Source: Clostridia bacterium (GTDB lineage Bacteria; Bacillota; Clostridia; Christensenellales; Aristaeellaceae). Taken from it: DNA of 64,000 nucleotides. Below the pieces are notes generated by a model that saw nothing but the letters and a program-made list of their open reading frames with translations, did not search any database and was not told the DNA's origin. A program made the translations under genes and the position numbers. Each line of letters opens with the position of its first letter. The stretch's first letter is position 1. The stretch lies in contig JAFWEJ010000003.1 in assembly GCA_017512985.1 (NCBI GenBank), forward strand, positions 248,001 to 312,000, in the 5' to 3' direction. Positions 1 through 8,188 of this stretch are shown here, in pieces.

Positions 1-1419
1 CATACCGGTCCAGAACAGGTTCAGTACTGTGATGATCACCGTCTTGGAAGCAGACACCCAGGCCGCGTCATATATCTCCTGTTTGGACAGGATATTGTCC
101 ACACTCTTCATGGTGAACTTCCGGGGCAGGACCCCGATGCCGCCGCGCAGGGCGTCTGTTCCGTCGTTGAAGGCGGTGGCCAGTGTATTCAGCACGGGAT
201 ACAGAGTGATGATCATCAGGATAATCAGGATCGCCGTATTGAAGATCGGGAATCCCATATCCCGTTCATGCCGGTAGAAATACACAGCGCCCAGGATCAG
301 CAGCCCCATCAGCGCGAGCGCCGCGTACTCGATAATGCGCCAGACGGAAAAACCGGAAACCTTCTGCGGGATGGTGATGCTCTGAGGCTCTCCCTTCTTG
401 CTCAGGAATTCGAATTTCAGATCGGACGCGACAGTCTCCGGCATATCCTCGTCTTCCGCTGATTTCGCTTCTCCGTCGATCAGCAGGATCTTCGGATTCT
501 GGCGGTTCAGCTCATCCTGTTTAAGATCCATTTGTGCGGTCAGGAAAACCGTTGCGGCCAGGATAATGACAAACAGGACCGCCAGCACAATCCGCAGGGT
601 TTTCTGGAAGGATTCCGGTTTTTTCTTGAATTCAACCGATTTCAGCGTGTAAGCGAACACTCCCACCGCCACGGCCAGAAGCAGCAGGCTGATCAGCCGC
701 AGCGACCGGAAGTTCGTTTTTTCATTTTCAAGGTTCTGGATCTTTACTTCCATTCCGCGGCGCAGGCGCAGGTGGGTATTGCCCAGCCGGTCAAACTGGA
801 TGAATTCCAGGTTGCCGAAAGCAGCCTCCGCGGCTTTGTTATCTTCGTCAGTACCTTTCTGCAGCCAGGCCGAATCCTTGATGTCATCCAGTGGAACGAT
901 GGCGCCGCCCGCCGTTTCGTTCACCTTTTTGATCTCGTCTTCGGAGGCCATTACAGTCCAGATGCTGTTGTTTCCTACTTTTTCAACCGGTAAGAAGCGT
1001 CCCTCGCCGAGGATCTTTTCATACTCGGCGATCTCGCTTTCCGGGCTCAGGGTCAGCCAGTACCTCTTTGAGGTTGTGATCCGTTCATGCAGAATAGTCC
1101 GTTTCCCTTCGCCGGACCAGGAATATCCTTCCTGGAACGCGATCTTTTTGCCATCTACGGCCAGGATCCGTTCCGCGTTTACGGCGTCCAGCAGGACGTC
1201 AGCCTCTTCATTAACGAGTACCGTATTGTTTGCCCGGTTCCCGGCAATGGTCATAACCACAAACAGGACCGCAAGCAATACGACGGTCACTGTCATGCAG
1301 AACCGAAGCTGGGGCTGGGTCATCCGGATTCCGGCCCGGATCGTTTCGGGGATCTGCCGGATCCCCCGTTTATTGCCTATAAACAGACTTTTCTGGGTTG
1401 TCTCAGGGTTTGTGCTCAT
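1..1419 (-). CDS. LplC/YtcP-type sugar ABC permease with giant N-terminal extension (partial)
   Basis: This reading frame is open from an ATG at 1419 to the window edge (473 codons seen, C-terminus missing). From about residue 392 it matches the start of an LplC/YtcP-type carbohydrate ABC permease: a membrane segment with TLYPVLNTLATAFN, then the typical periplasmic stretch and the start of the next helix. Ordinary members of this family begin almost directly at that helix. Here about 390 extra residues precede it, with membrane segments near 41-59, 239-258, 275-294 and 362-382 and a soluble, probably extracytoplasmic domain at about 60-235. The gene follows an LplB-like permease and a solute-binding protein, so it should be the second permease of the same importer. 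I do not recognise the extension. The permease call is firm; the role of the extension is unknown. Confidence 0.8.
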   Translation of the reverse strand, partial: MSTNPETTQKSLFIGNKRGIRQIPETIRAGIRMTQPQLRFCMTVTVVLLAVLFVVMTIAGNRANNTVLVNEEADVLLDAVNAERILAVDGKKIAFQEGYSWSGEGKRTILHERITTSKRYWLTLSPESEIAEYEKILGEGRFLPVEKVGNNSIWTVMASEDEIKKVNETAGGAIVPLDDIKDSAWLQKGTDEDNKAAEAAFGNLEFIQFDRLGNTHLRLRRGMEVKIQNLENEKTNFRSLRLISLLLLAVAVGVFAYTLKSVEFKKKPESFQKTLRIVLAVLFVIILAATVFLTAQMDLKQDELNRQNPKILLIDGEAKSAEDEDMPETVASDLKFEFLSKKGEPQSITIPQKVSGFSVWRIIEYAALALMGLLILGAVYFYRHERDMGFPIFNTAILIILMIITLYPVLNTLATAFNDGTDALRGGIGVLPRKFTMKSVDNILSKQEIYDAAWVSASKTVIITVLNLFWTGM

Positions 1420-1471
1420 ACGTCCACCTTCCTTGTCTTCCGGTTCTTGTCCTGCTGCCGCGGTAGTTCCG

Positions 1472-2473
1472 TCAGATCAGCGTATCCTCATCCAGCGCTT
1501 TGGCAATCAGGTTCGCAACAATCAGCAGTACAATCGCGACTACGCTCTTGAACATACCGGCGGCTGTCGCCAGGCCGATATCAAGCTTTTCGGTGCCGTA
1601 CTTCAGCACAAAGATGTCAATGGTACTGGCCACTTCGTATACCACGCCGCGGCCGAGCAGGTACTGGATCTCGAATCCGGCCTCCAGCAGGTGGCCGATA
1701 TTCATGATCAGGAGAATGACAAAAGTGGATTTGATGCCCGGCAGCGTAACATGCAGGATCCGCTGCAGGCGTCCCGCGCCGTCAATCGCCGCCGCTTCAT
1801 GCAGGCAGGGGTCGATGGAGGTCATGGCGGAAATGTAGATGATCGTGTTCCAGCCGACTTCCTTCCAGACATTGATAATGCCCACCAGCAGCCAGAAATA
1901 ACGTTTGTCGCCCAGCCAGAAAATCTCTTCCTTGATCAGGCCTGTGCTCAGCAGGAAACTGTTGACCACGCCGCTGGAGGCGAAGATGTTCTGTGCCATG
2001 CTGACAACGACGATCATACTCAGGAAATGGGGCAGGTATGTCACCGTCTGTACGGTCCGCTTGAATCCCTTGTTGCGTACCTCGTTCAGCAGCACCGCCA
2101 GCAGGATGGAAGAGACAGTGCCCATCACCAGGTTGATCGCGCTCATGGCCAGGGTGTTCCGGAGGCTCAGCCCGAAATCGTTCCACAGTCCGATCCGGCC
2201 GCCGGCCACTCTAACCGTATTGCTGCTGAACAGCTGTTCAAAATTGCCCAGGCCGAACCAGGGAGCGTTACCTGTCGCGGACGCAGTCATATCGCTGTAA
2301 TCCTTGAACGCGTTCACCCAGCCCCACAGCGGCGCATAGTTGAACAGCAGGACATACAGCAGCATGGGTATAGACATGAGCATCAGCTGCCACTGGCTGC
2401 CCATGATTTTTGTGAATTTTGACTTCCGTCCCGTATTGATGGCTTTCTTCGTATTCACCGGGATGCTGGTCAT
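1472..2473 (-). CDS. lplB: LplB-type carbohydrate ABC transporter permease
   Basis: This is an inner-membrane permease of 333 residues with about six membrane segments, of the LplB family that imports complex oligosaccharides with LplA and LplC partners. The permease EAA-type loop is visible around EAAAIDGAGRLQRILHVTLP. The ATG at 2473 was chosen because a GAAAGGGG Shine-Dalgarno lies just upstream; a longer frame back to 2539 lacks one. It sits 75 bases after the solute-binding protein gene and 52 bases before the extended LplC-like permease, so the three form one operon read leftward. The ATP-binding subunit is not in this window; such importers often share an MsmX-type ATPase encoded elsewhere (family knowledge). 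Confidence 0.9.
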   Translation of the reverse strand: MTSIPVNTKKAINTGRKSKFTKIMGSQWQLMLMSIPMLLYVLLFNYAPLWGWVNAFKDYSDMTASATGNAPWFGLGNFEQLFSSNTVRVAGGRIGLWNDFGLSLRNTLAMSAINLVMGTVSSILLAVLLNEVRNKGFKRTVQTVTYLPHFLSMIVVVSMAQNIFASSGVVNSFLLSTGLIKEEIFWLGDKRYFWLLVGIINVWKEVGWNTIIYISAMTSIDPCLHEAAAIDGAGRLQRILHVTLPGIKSTFVILLIMNIGHLLEAGFEIQYLLGRGVVYEVASTIDIFVLKYGTEKLDIGLATAAGMFKSVVAIVLLIVANLIAKALDEDTLI

Positions 2474-2548
2474 GCGGTGACAACCCCTTTCTGAAAAAGG
2501 CCCAGGGGAGAGAATGGCTCTCTCCCCTGGTTGGATCAAACCGTGATA

Positions 2549-4324
2549 TTAGTCTTCCTGGGCGGCGAAGAACTTAGCAGCCTGCACGATAACGGCCTTC
2601 TGCATGTAATCGCCGAACTCCTTGGCGTAGGGGCTGATTTCGTTCACGAAATTATCCCACGCGGCGTCGAATTCTTCGGGAGCAGCCATGATGGCGACAG
2701 GCAGCAGCGCATCCTGGATTTCTTCGAACTTGGTGTTCGCGGTCTTCACAGGCGTATAGTCGAGCTGCCAGGCTTCTCCCCAGGGAGCCAGTTCCAGAGG
2801 ATTGTTCACGAAGTCAGCAAACTTCTGGTAGCCGTACTTGCCCAGGAATTCCTTGTCGTAGTCGTTCATCTGGCCGAACACGATTTCGGGCTGGTTGCCG
2901 GGTTCCCACATGTTGCCGGCCTTGATGACACGGCCGTCTTCCAGGGTGATGTCCTCGAGGATGATGCCCTGGCGCTTCGGGCTGTTGCCGAAGATAGCGG
3001 CGGCCTGGTTGGCCAGCTGCCAGGTGCTGTTGTTGGTGTTTTCGATCTGCTCCTGGGTCCGGTTCAGACGGCCGTCTTCAGTGATGATATAGTCTTCATC
3101 CACAAAGCCCCAGTTGAAGATCAGCTGCCATTCGGGCTTCATGAACTCTTCCCACATCGCGATAACCTTTTCCGGATAGGGGCAGGTTACGGAGATGCCG
3201 AAGCCGCGGCGGATGTTCGGAACTTCAGCGTTGACATAATGCTCTTCGATGGTCCAGTCTTCGGTCGGCATCGCGATGCCTTCCAGTTCCTCAGCCGTAT
3301 AGGTCAGGCCGAGTCCGACATAGGTCTTCTCATAAGCCTTCGCTTCGTTCAGAGCGCGGGTGGCGTCGCCGAAGTCCCAAGCCTGGTCGAACATGCCCAG
3401 CACGATACCGGAGGAGACCTTCGGGATGTAGTTGGCTTCATAGCCGTCGGTGAAGGTGTCGCGCTCGATGAGGCCCTTGTTGAACTCTTCGTTCAGCTTC
3501 TTGTAGTAGGGCTTCGCATAAGCTTTGTCGATGAATGTTTCGGTGTGGTACTCGGGTCCCTTGGGATCGCAGAGCACTTCACCGTCGTTCGGGCGGCCCA
3601 TCAGGTGCTGTACGGGGTTGATCAGGCAGAAGTGGCGCCAGTCATCGCACAGGATGGCGAAGCCGATGTAGGGTGTGCCGTTTTCATCGGTGGGGTTGGC
3701 GTCGAGGAACTTTTCGATCGCGTCGAAGTATTCATCCAGCGTCTTGATCACCGGATAGTCGTTGAACGCCAGGACCTGCTTCTGGATGTAGAAGGCGGGG
3801 CCGTTGATGCTGTTGATAATCTGAGCGCCGTCGGCCAGGCCGTAGTTGGGGATAATGTTCAGGACAGGCTCGCCGGCGAAGGTGCCGTCTTCGTTCATGT
3901 CCGGAACGCCATCGCCGTCCAGGTCCGGATACTCAAGGATCCGGCCCAGGGAGGCCTTGACGTGCTCCCACAGCAGGGGGGTCTTTTCCGCGGAGATGTA
4001 GTCCAGCAGGTTGACCATCGCGCCGCCGTTGACAAGGATGTCAGCGCTGTTGCCGCCGGAGATGATGTCCGCGTAGTCCTTGTTCAGAACCTTCGCGCCC
4101 AGGATCTCGTCCTGGTTGCCGGTCACATATTCGAATTCGAATGTGATCCCCAGCTTTTCCTCGATCAGCTTGTAGACCTTGTTGTCCGGATCCGGCTGCT
4201 CACCGGGATCGCTGATCAGGACAGTGAAGGTGATCGGTTCGGGCGTGGCGTCTTCAGCCATAACCGCGGGAACCAGTGCCAGCAGCATAGCCAGTGCCAG
4301 CAGGGTTGCCAGGATTTTCTTCAT
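2549..4324 (-). CDS. lplA: Extracellular solute-binding protein, LplA-like
   Basis: This 591-residue exported protein is the substrate-binding component of the sugar ABC importer encoded just downstream. It starts at an ATG with an excellent GGAGG site (CGGAGGAGAAAACC) and a signal peptide MKKILATLLALAMLLALVPA ending in an A-x-A-type site (VMA). The length and composition (acidic, many aromatic residues, repeated EFMKPEW-like and NPTDENG-like motifs) fit family 1 binding proteins of the LplA type. No cysteine occurs near the signal peptide, so it is not an obvious lipoprotein, which is unusual for a Gram-positive binding protein. It is the first gene of the importer operon. The substrate cannot be told from sequence; an oligosaccharide is the likely class. 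Confidence 0.88.
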   Translation of the reverse strand: MKKILATLLALAMLLALVPAVMAEDATPEPITFTVLISDPGEQPDPDNKVYKLIEEKLGITFEFEYVTGNQDEILGAKVLNKDYADIISGGNSADILVNGGAMVNLLDYISAEKTPLLWEHVKASLGRILEYPDLDGDGVPDMNEDGTFAGEPVLNIIPNYGLADGAQIINSINGPAFYIQKQVLAFNDYPVIKTLDEYFDAIEKFLDANPTDENGTPYIGFAILCDDWRHFCLINPVQHLMGRPNDGEVLCDPKGPEYHTETFIDKAYAKPYYKKLNEEFNKGLIERDTFTDGYEANYIPKVSSGIVLGMFDQAWDFGDATRALNEAKAYEKTYVGLGLTYTAEELEGIAMPTEDWTIEEHYVNAEVPNIRRGFGISVTCPYPEKVIAMWEEFMKPEWQLIFNWGFVDEDYIITEDGRLNRTQEQIENTNNSTWQLANQAAAIFGNSPKRQGIILEDITLEDGRVIKAGNMWEPGNQPEIVFGQMNDYDKEFLGKYGYQKFADFVNNPLELAPWGEAWQLDYTPVKTANTKFEEIQDALLPVAIMAAPEEFDAAWDNFVNEISPYAKEFGDYMQKAVIVQAAKFFAAQED

Positions 4325-4351
4325 GGTTTTCTCCTCCGTTTTTTCTTTTTT

Positions 4352-4395
4352 TGGCACATCGTGCCTTTGACAATATATTAACAAAATGTACGTAC
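4352..4395 (-). promoter_or_regulatory. Palindrome-rich promoter region of the sugar importer operon
   Basis: Just upstream of the binding-protein gene lie three dyad elements: GGCAC-ATC-GTGCC (4353-4365), an imperfect 18-base palindrome TTGacAATATATTaaCAA (4367-4384) and GTACGTAC (4388-4395). A -10-like TAATAT on the minus strand lies inside the second, with only a weak -35 partner. This looks like a regulated promoter with operator sites, but the assignment is tentative. Confidence 0.35.
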
Positions 4396-4746
4396 TTTCA
4401 GAATGGCACATTCGGTCAATATTGTTAATTCTTTGCCTTTTTTTTGCGCATTATTTGCCATGGTATTTTGCAATCGTTTGCGCGTATTCCTCGTTTTTTG
4501 TTCATCCCGGTCTGTTGTTTTACCATGTATTGCATGATTCTCCGGTTTTACGGTATTCATTTGTTGCTCAACAAAAAATGAGGCGTTTCAGCAAAACACC
4601 TCATGGTCATGTTGCTCATTTTGGGGAATCGTCCCTGAATTAGTTGTTTTTTGCGCTGCTTTACCACTAAATCTTGTAAAAGCGTCCGGAAAAATGTTAC
4701 TCCGTTCCGGCATGTTCCGGAGACCGTATTGCTGTTCTGTTTCCGC
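4396..4746. other. Intergenic stretch without a convincing gene
   Basis: About 350 AT-rich bases separate the sugar importer from ddh. Apart from the palindromes next to the importer and the minus-strand terminator at 4572-4604, I see nothing. Open frames here of 60-85 codons lack ribosome binding sites and have no protein-like composition. Confidence 0.5.
4572..4604 (-). terminator. Rho-independent terminator of the dapA-dapB-ddh operon
   Basis: On the minus strand a 10-11 bp stem ATGAGGTGTTT / AAACGCCTCAT (one G-U pair) with a short loop is followed by TTTTTT. It lies about 140 bases after the ddh stop codon and faces the right way to end that transcript. Confidence 0.75.
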
Positions 4747-5724
4747 TTACAGCAGTTTTTTCCTCATCTCTTCCGGATCGATCGGGGACAGGTCCGCCGG
4801 CGGCACGTCAAAGAGCGTCTTGCATCCAAAGATCTGCCGGCTGTTCATCCGCACCGCGGCCCGGGCGCACGCCACCAGCACGGACGCGGTGAACTCGGGA
4901 TTGGAATCCAGCTTCAGGGAAAACTCCATCACATGCTTCCGGGTTCCGTCCAGGCCGGTTTTGCCGCAGCGGATCACCTGCCCGCCGTGGGGCAGTTCGC
5001 TGTGGTCCCGCTTCATCTCCTCTTCGGTGATAAAGGTGACGGTCGTATCGTAATCGGCGAAATAGTTGGGCATTTCCTTGATCTGTTTCTCAATCAGTGC
5101 TTTGTCCGCACCTTCTTCCGCCACCACGTAGCATTCACGGGTGTGCTTCTGGCGCGTGGTCAGCTCCGGGTTTTCGCCGCTGCGGACCTTCGCCAGCGCT
5201 TCCTCCACCGGCACGGTGTACTGGCGGGCGTCCTTCACCCCGGGGATCCGGCGGACAGCGTCGCTGTGGCCCTGGCTGACGCCGCGGCCCCAGAAGGTAT
5301 AGTCCTTTCCGTCCGGAAGCACGGTGTTCATATACAGCCGGGCCAGGGAGAACAGGCCGGGATCCCAGCCCGCGCTGATGATCGCGGTATGGGCATGGGT
5401 CAGCGCCGCCTTGTCAACGTTGGCAAAGTGCTCCGGCACCCGCGCGTGGGTATCGAAGGAGTCCACCACGTTGAAGGACTTCGCCAGCATCGGGGTCATT
5501 TCAGGCAGGTCGGAAGCGCTGCCGCCGCAGATGATAATCACGTCGATCTCCGCGGTATAGTTTTCCACGTCCTGCGCGGCATAGACCGGCGCTCCGGTCA
5601 GCGTTTTCACTGTCTCCGGGTTCCGGCGCGTAAACACGCCGAACAGCTCCGTGTCCGGATTCTGGCGGATCGCCAGCTCCACACCCCGTCCCAGGTTGCC
5701 ATAGCCATAAATCGCAATTTTCAT
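4747..5724 (-). CDS. ddh: meso-Diaminopimelate dehydrogenase
   Basis: The 325-residue protein catalyses NADPH-dependent reductive amination of L-2-amino-6-oxopimelate to meso-diaminopimelate, the one-step route to the peptidoglycan and lysine precursor. The N-terminal nucleotide-binding motif is visible as IAIYGYGNLGRG, and the internal region (DVIIICGGSASDLPE, DSFDTH, AGWDPGLFSLARLY, WGRGVSQGHSDA) is characteristic of Ddh. Length is normal for the family. It is the last gene of a dapA-dapB-ddh operon, so the window encodes three consecutive steps from aspartate semialdehyde plus pyruvate to meso-DAP. A run of ATTCATT repeats lies in the 54-base gap to dapB. Confidence 0.95.
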   Translation of the reverse strand: MKIAIYGYGNLGRGVELAIRQNPDTELFGVFTRRNPETVKTLTGAPVYAAQDVENYTAEIDVIIICGGSASDLPEMTPMLAKSFNVVDSFDTHARVPEHFANVDKAALTHAHTAIISAGWDPGLFSLARLYMNTVLPDGKDYTFWGRGVSQGHSDAVRRIPGVKDARQYTVPVEEALAKVRSGENPELTTRQKHTRECYVVAEEGADKALIEKQIKEMPNYFADYDTTVTFITEEEMKRDHSELPHGGQVIRCGKTGLDGTRKHVMEFSLKLDSNPEFTASVLVACARAAVRMNSRQIFGCKTLFDVPPADLSPIDPEEMRKKLL

Positions 5725-5755
5725 CGTTACACTCTCCCCTGTATCCTAAGGAATC

Positions 5756-5788
5756 AATTATTCATTATTCATTGTTCATTATTCATTG
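5756..5788. repeat. ATTCATT tandem repeat, copy 1
   Basis: A block made of ATTCATT/GTTCATT heptamers and nonamers sits between dapB and ddh and supplies the last codons and stop of dapB. Its core is base-for-base the same as the copy at 9165-9196, and a variant is present at 12238-12270. Confidence 0.7.
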
Positions 5789-6516
5789 AGTAAGTCTTTC
5801 ATATCGTACCGTCCCGGCGCTTTGCCGATCAGGAACTTCGCTGCCTTCAGGCTGCCCTCGGCGAACACGCCGCGGCTGAACGCCTCATGCTTCAGCGTGA
5901 TCCGCTCGTTCTGCGTGCCGATCATGACCTCATGCACTCCGACGATATTGCCCATGCGGATCGCGTGGATTCCCACCTCGTCCTGCGTCCGCTTTCCCTG
6001 GCCGGAGCGCCCGCAGTTGGCCGTCGCTTCCGGGCGGACTTCCTTCACGGCGTTGAACAGCGCCAGCGCGGTTCCGCTCGGCGCGTCCAGTTTCCGGTCG
6101 TGATGCTGCTCCACAATCTCGATCTCCCCGTCGGGATACAGCGCTGCGGCCCGTTTCACCAGGTCTGTCAGCGCCGCGATCCCCAGGGAATAGTTCGCCG
6201 CCAGGAATACGGGAATCTTCTTTTCCGCTTCCCGGATCCGGGCCTTTTCCTCTTCCGTCTGTCCTGTGGTGGCGAGCACCACCGGCAGATTCTTTTTCTC
6301 GGCGTAGTCCAGCAGCACGCCGGTCATGGAATGGTGGCTGAAGTCGATGATCACATCCGCCTCGGCCGTGCATTCATTAAAGGAAGGAACACATACTCCT
6401 TCCGCCGGGATCATGGGATCCACGCCGGCAGCGATCACGCTGTCCGCGTCCCGCTCCGCGCAGGTCCGGACCTCACGGCCCATGTGTCCGCCGTATCCGC
6501 AAAGAAGAATTCTCAT
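5779..6516 (-). CDS. dapB: 4-Hydroxy-tetrahydrodipicolinate reductase
   Basis: This 245-residue enzyme reduces the DapA product with NAD(P)H in the cytoplasm. The N-terminal GYGGHMGRE motif binds the nucleotide; the DapB signature region with the catalytic histidine/lysine (EQHHDRKLDAPSGTAL) is present around residues 136-151. It begins at an ATG overlapping the dapA stop by four bases (ATGA), indicating translational coupling. The last residues (LLNE) and stop codon fall inside an ATTCATT repeat block, so the repeat appears to have replaced the original tail sequence. Confidence 0.96.
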   Translation of the reverse strand: MRILLCGYGGHMGREVRTCAERDADSVIAAGVDPMIPAEGVCVPSFNECTAEADVIIDFSHHSMTGVLLDYAEKKNLPVVLATTGQTEEEKARIREAEKKIPVFLAANYSLGIAALTDLVKRAAALYPDGEIEIVEQHHDRKLDAPSGTALALFNAVKEVRPEATANCGRSGQGKRTQDEVGIHAIRMGNIVGVHEVMIGTQNERITLKHEAFSRGVFAEGSLKAAKFLIGKAPGRYDMKDLLNE

Positions 6517-7406
6517 TCCGTTACCTCCAGTCCGAGTTCACGCATCAGCTGCAGCAGTTTCTGCCGGTTCCCTTCCTCCATCTGCACCAGCGGCAGTCGA
6601 AGCAGGTTCTGCCCGAAGCCCATGGCCGCGCAGGCTGCCTTGGCCGGAATGGGGTTGGTCTCGATCATCAACTGGTTCATCAGGTTGAGCAGTTTCAGCT
6701 GCAGGGCAGCGGCGCCCTGCACGTCGCCGCTGAAGAAGCGTGTGCAGATCTCCGCGGTCTCCTTCGGCACAATGTTGGCCGCCACGGAGATAACTCCCTT
6801 GCCGCCCAGGCTCAGGGTGGGAACAATCTGGTCGTCGCAGCCGGAGATCACATCCAGGTCGTCGCCGCACAGCTGCCGTTCCTTCGCGATCTGGCTCAGG
6901 TTCCCGCAGGCTTCCTTCACCGCGGAAATCTTCTCATGCTTTGCCAGCACCGCCAGGGTTTCCGGCAGCATGTTCAGCCCGGTCCGGGAAGGCACATTGT
7001 ACAGGATGCACGGAACGCCGCTCTCGTCCGCAATGGCGGAGAAGCTCGCGATCAGTCCGCGCTGGGTGGTCTTGTTGTAATAGGGCGTCACCAGCAGTAC
7101 CGCGTCCGCGCCGGCGCGGCAGGCGGTCTTTGTCCGTTCAATGGCATGGGCCGTATTGTTGGAGCCGGTTCCGGCAATCACCGGAATCCTGCCCGCAACC
7201 CGTTTCACACAGAAGGTAACCGCGTCTTCATGTTCCCGGTCCGTAAGGGTGCTTCCCTCGCCGGTCGTGCCCGCAACCACAAGCGCGTTGATCCCGCCGG
7301 CCAGCTGGAAATCGATCAGCTGCCCGAACGCGTCCCAGTCGATCCCGTCCCCGGTAAAGGGCGTGATGACCGCGGTGGCCGCGCCTGTAAAGATCGTGTG
7401 ATTCAT
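6513..7406 (-). CDS. dapA: 4-Hydroxy-tetrahydrodipicolinate synthase
   Basis: This 297-residue (beta/alpha)8 lyase condenses pyruvate with aspartate semialdehyde. The catalytic residues can be read directly: GTTGEGST near 46-53, the tyrosine in LYNVPSRTG (about 136) and the Schiff-base lysine in AVKEACGN (about 164). The ATG at 7406 follows a CTGGAGGT ribosome binding site. It is the first gene of the dapA-dapB-ddh operon and has its own promoter candidate immediately upstream. Confidence 0.96.
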   Translation of the reverse strand: MNHTIFTGAATAVITPFTGDGIDWDAFGQLIDFQLAGGINALVVAGTTGEGSTLTDREHEDAVTFCVKRVAGRIPVIAGTGSNNTAHAIERTKTACRAGADAVLLVTPYYNKTTQRGLIASFSAIADESGVPCILYNVPSRTGLNMLPETLAVLAKHEKISAVKEACGNLSQIAKERQLCGDDLDVISGCDDQIVPTLSLGGKGVISVAANIVPKETAEICTRFFSGDVQGAAALQLKLLNLMNQLMIETNPIPAKAACAAMGFGQNLLRLPLVQMEEGNRQKLLQLMRELGLEVTE

Positions 7407-7446
7407 GCCGGAATACCTCCAGGTTCATCCGAAAAAGATTGAAAGC

Positions 7447-7476
7447 AGTTTACCGCAGGAAAAGGCGTCGCGTCAA
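7447..7476 (-). promoter_or_regulatory. Promoter of dapA-dapB-ddh
   Basis: On the minus strand TTGACG and TAAACT are separated by 18 bases, about 40 bases before the dapA start and just after the stop codon of the upstream gene. I see no lysine riboswitch in this 78-base gap. Confidence 0.5.
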
Positions 7477-7484
7477 TCTCCGTT

Positions 7485-8039
7485 TCAATCCGTAATAACA
7501 AGGTCCGTGATCACGTCCGTATCCTCCGCGGGAAGATCCGGCCGAAGCAGCGCCCGGAAACAGAGGCACACCGCCTTGCCGGGATGCTCCGCCAGGAAAC
7601 GGTCGTAGTATCCCGCCCCGTGTCCGAGCCGTACGCCGTGGGGCGCGGCCGCCAGGCAGGGAACAAGGATCAGGTCCGGTTCAGGGATCTCCGTCCCTTC
7701 TTCCGGGATCTCCGGTTCCGGGATACCAAAGGTGCCGGGTTTCAGCCCGTCCGGATCCGTGACCGGCAGCGCGGCCATCCGTGACGCGTCCAGGCAGCGG
7801 GGCAGCAGGAGTGTTTTTCCTTCCCGCAGCGCCGTTTCCATCAGTTCCCTTGTGTCGGGCTCCGACGGCATGCTCCGGTAGGCCATGACTGTGCCGGCTT
7901 CTTTCCAGAAGGGCAGTTCCAGCACCTGGCGGGTGATCGCCCGGCTTGCTTCCTGCCGGTATTCCGGGGTCAGCCGTTCAGAGATCATCCGCGCTTCCTG
8001 CCGGATCCGCTGTTTCTCCGCCCTTGCTCCGCCGTGCAC
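7485..8039 (-). CDS. 5-Formyltetrahydrofolate cyclo-ligase
   Basis: This roughly 185-residue enzyme converts 5-formyl-THF plus ATP to 5,10-methenyl-THF and so recycles folate. The family signature GHGAGYYDRFL is near the C-terminal third, and the N-terminal basic part (EKQRIRQEAR) is typical. An ATG at 8045 lies only two to three bases after the AGGAGG site, too close for good initiation, so the in-frame GTG at 8039 with eight-base spacing is preferred. The gene precedes dapA in the same direction but a separate dapA promoter lies between them. Confidence 0.9.
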   Translation of the reverse strand: MHGGARAEKQRIRQEARMISERLTPEYRQEASRAITRQVLELPFWKEAGTVMAYRSMPSEPDTRELMETALREGKTLLLPRCLDASRMAALPVTDPDGLKPGTFGIPEPEIPEEGTEIPEPDLILVPCLAAAPHGVRLGHGAGYYDRFLAEHPGKAVCLCFRALLRPDLPAEDTDVITDLVITD

Positions 8040-8100
8040 CGACATGCCCTCCTTTTGTTTCGTATTGTATCATACAGTTTTCGATCATGTTGTTTTCAGG

Positions 8101-8130
8101 TTGTTTTTCATCCGTCCCCTGTGGTAAGAT
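8101..8130 (+). promoter_or_regulatory. Promoter of the PfkB kinase gene
   Basis: TTGTTT and TAAGAT are separated by 18 bases, about 60 bases before the start codon. The promoter is enclosed by an inverted repeat GGTTGTTTTT ... AAAAAACAACC (8099-8143) that could be an operator. Confidence 0.5.
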
Positions 8131-8188
8131 GGAAAAAACAACCAAATGGCAAAGATCCATCACTGACAGAACGGATAAGGAGCTTCCT

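Noticed and set aside
4378-4560. 60-codon minus-strand frame upstream of the sugar importer
   Set aside because: It has no ribosome binding site, is very basic and asparagine-rich by AT bias, and overlaps the promoter palindromes.
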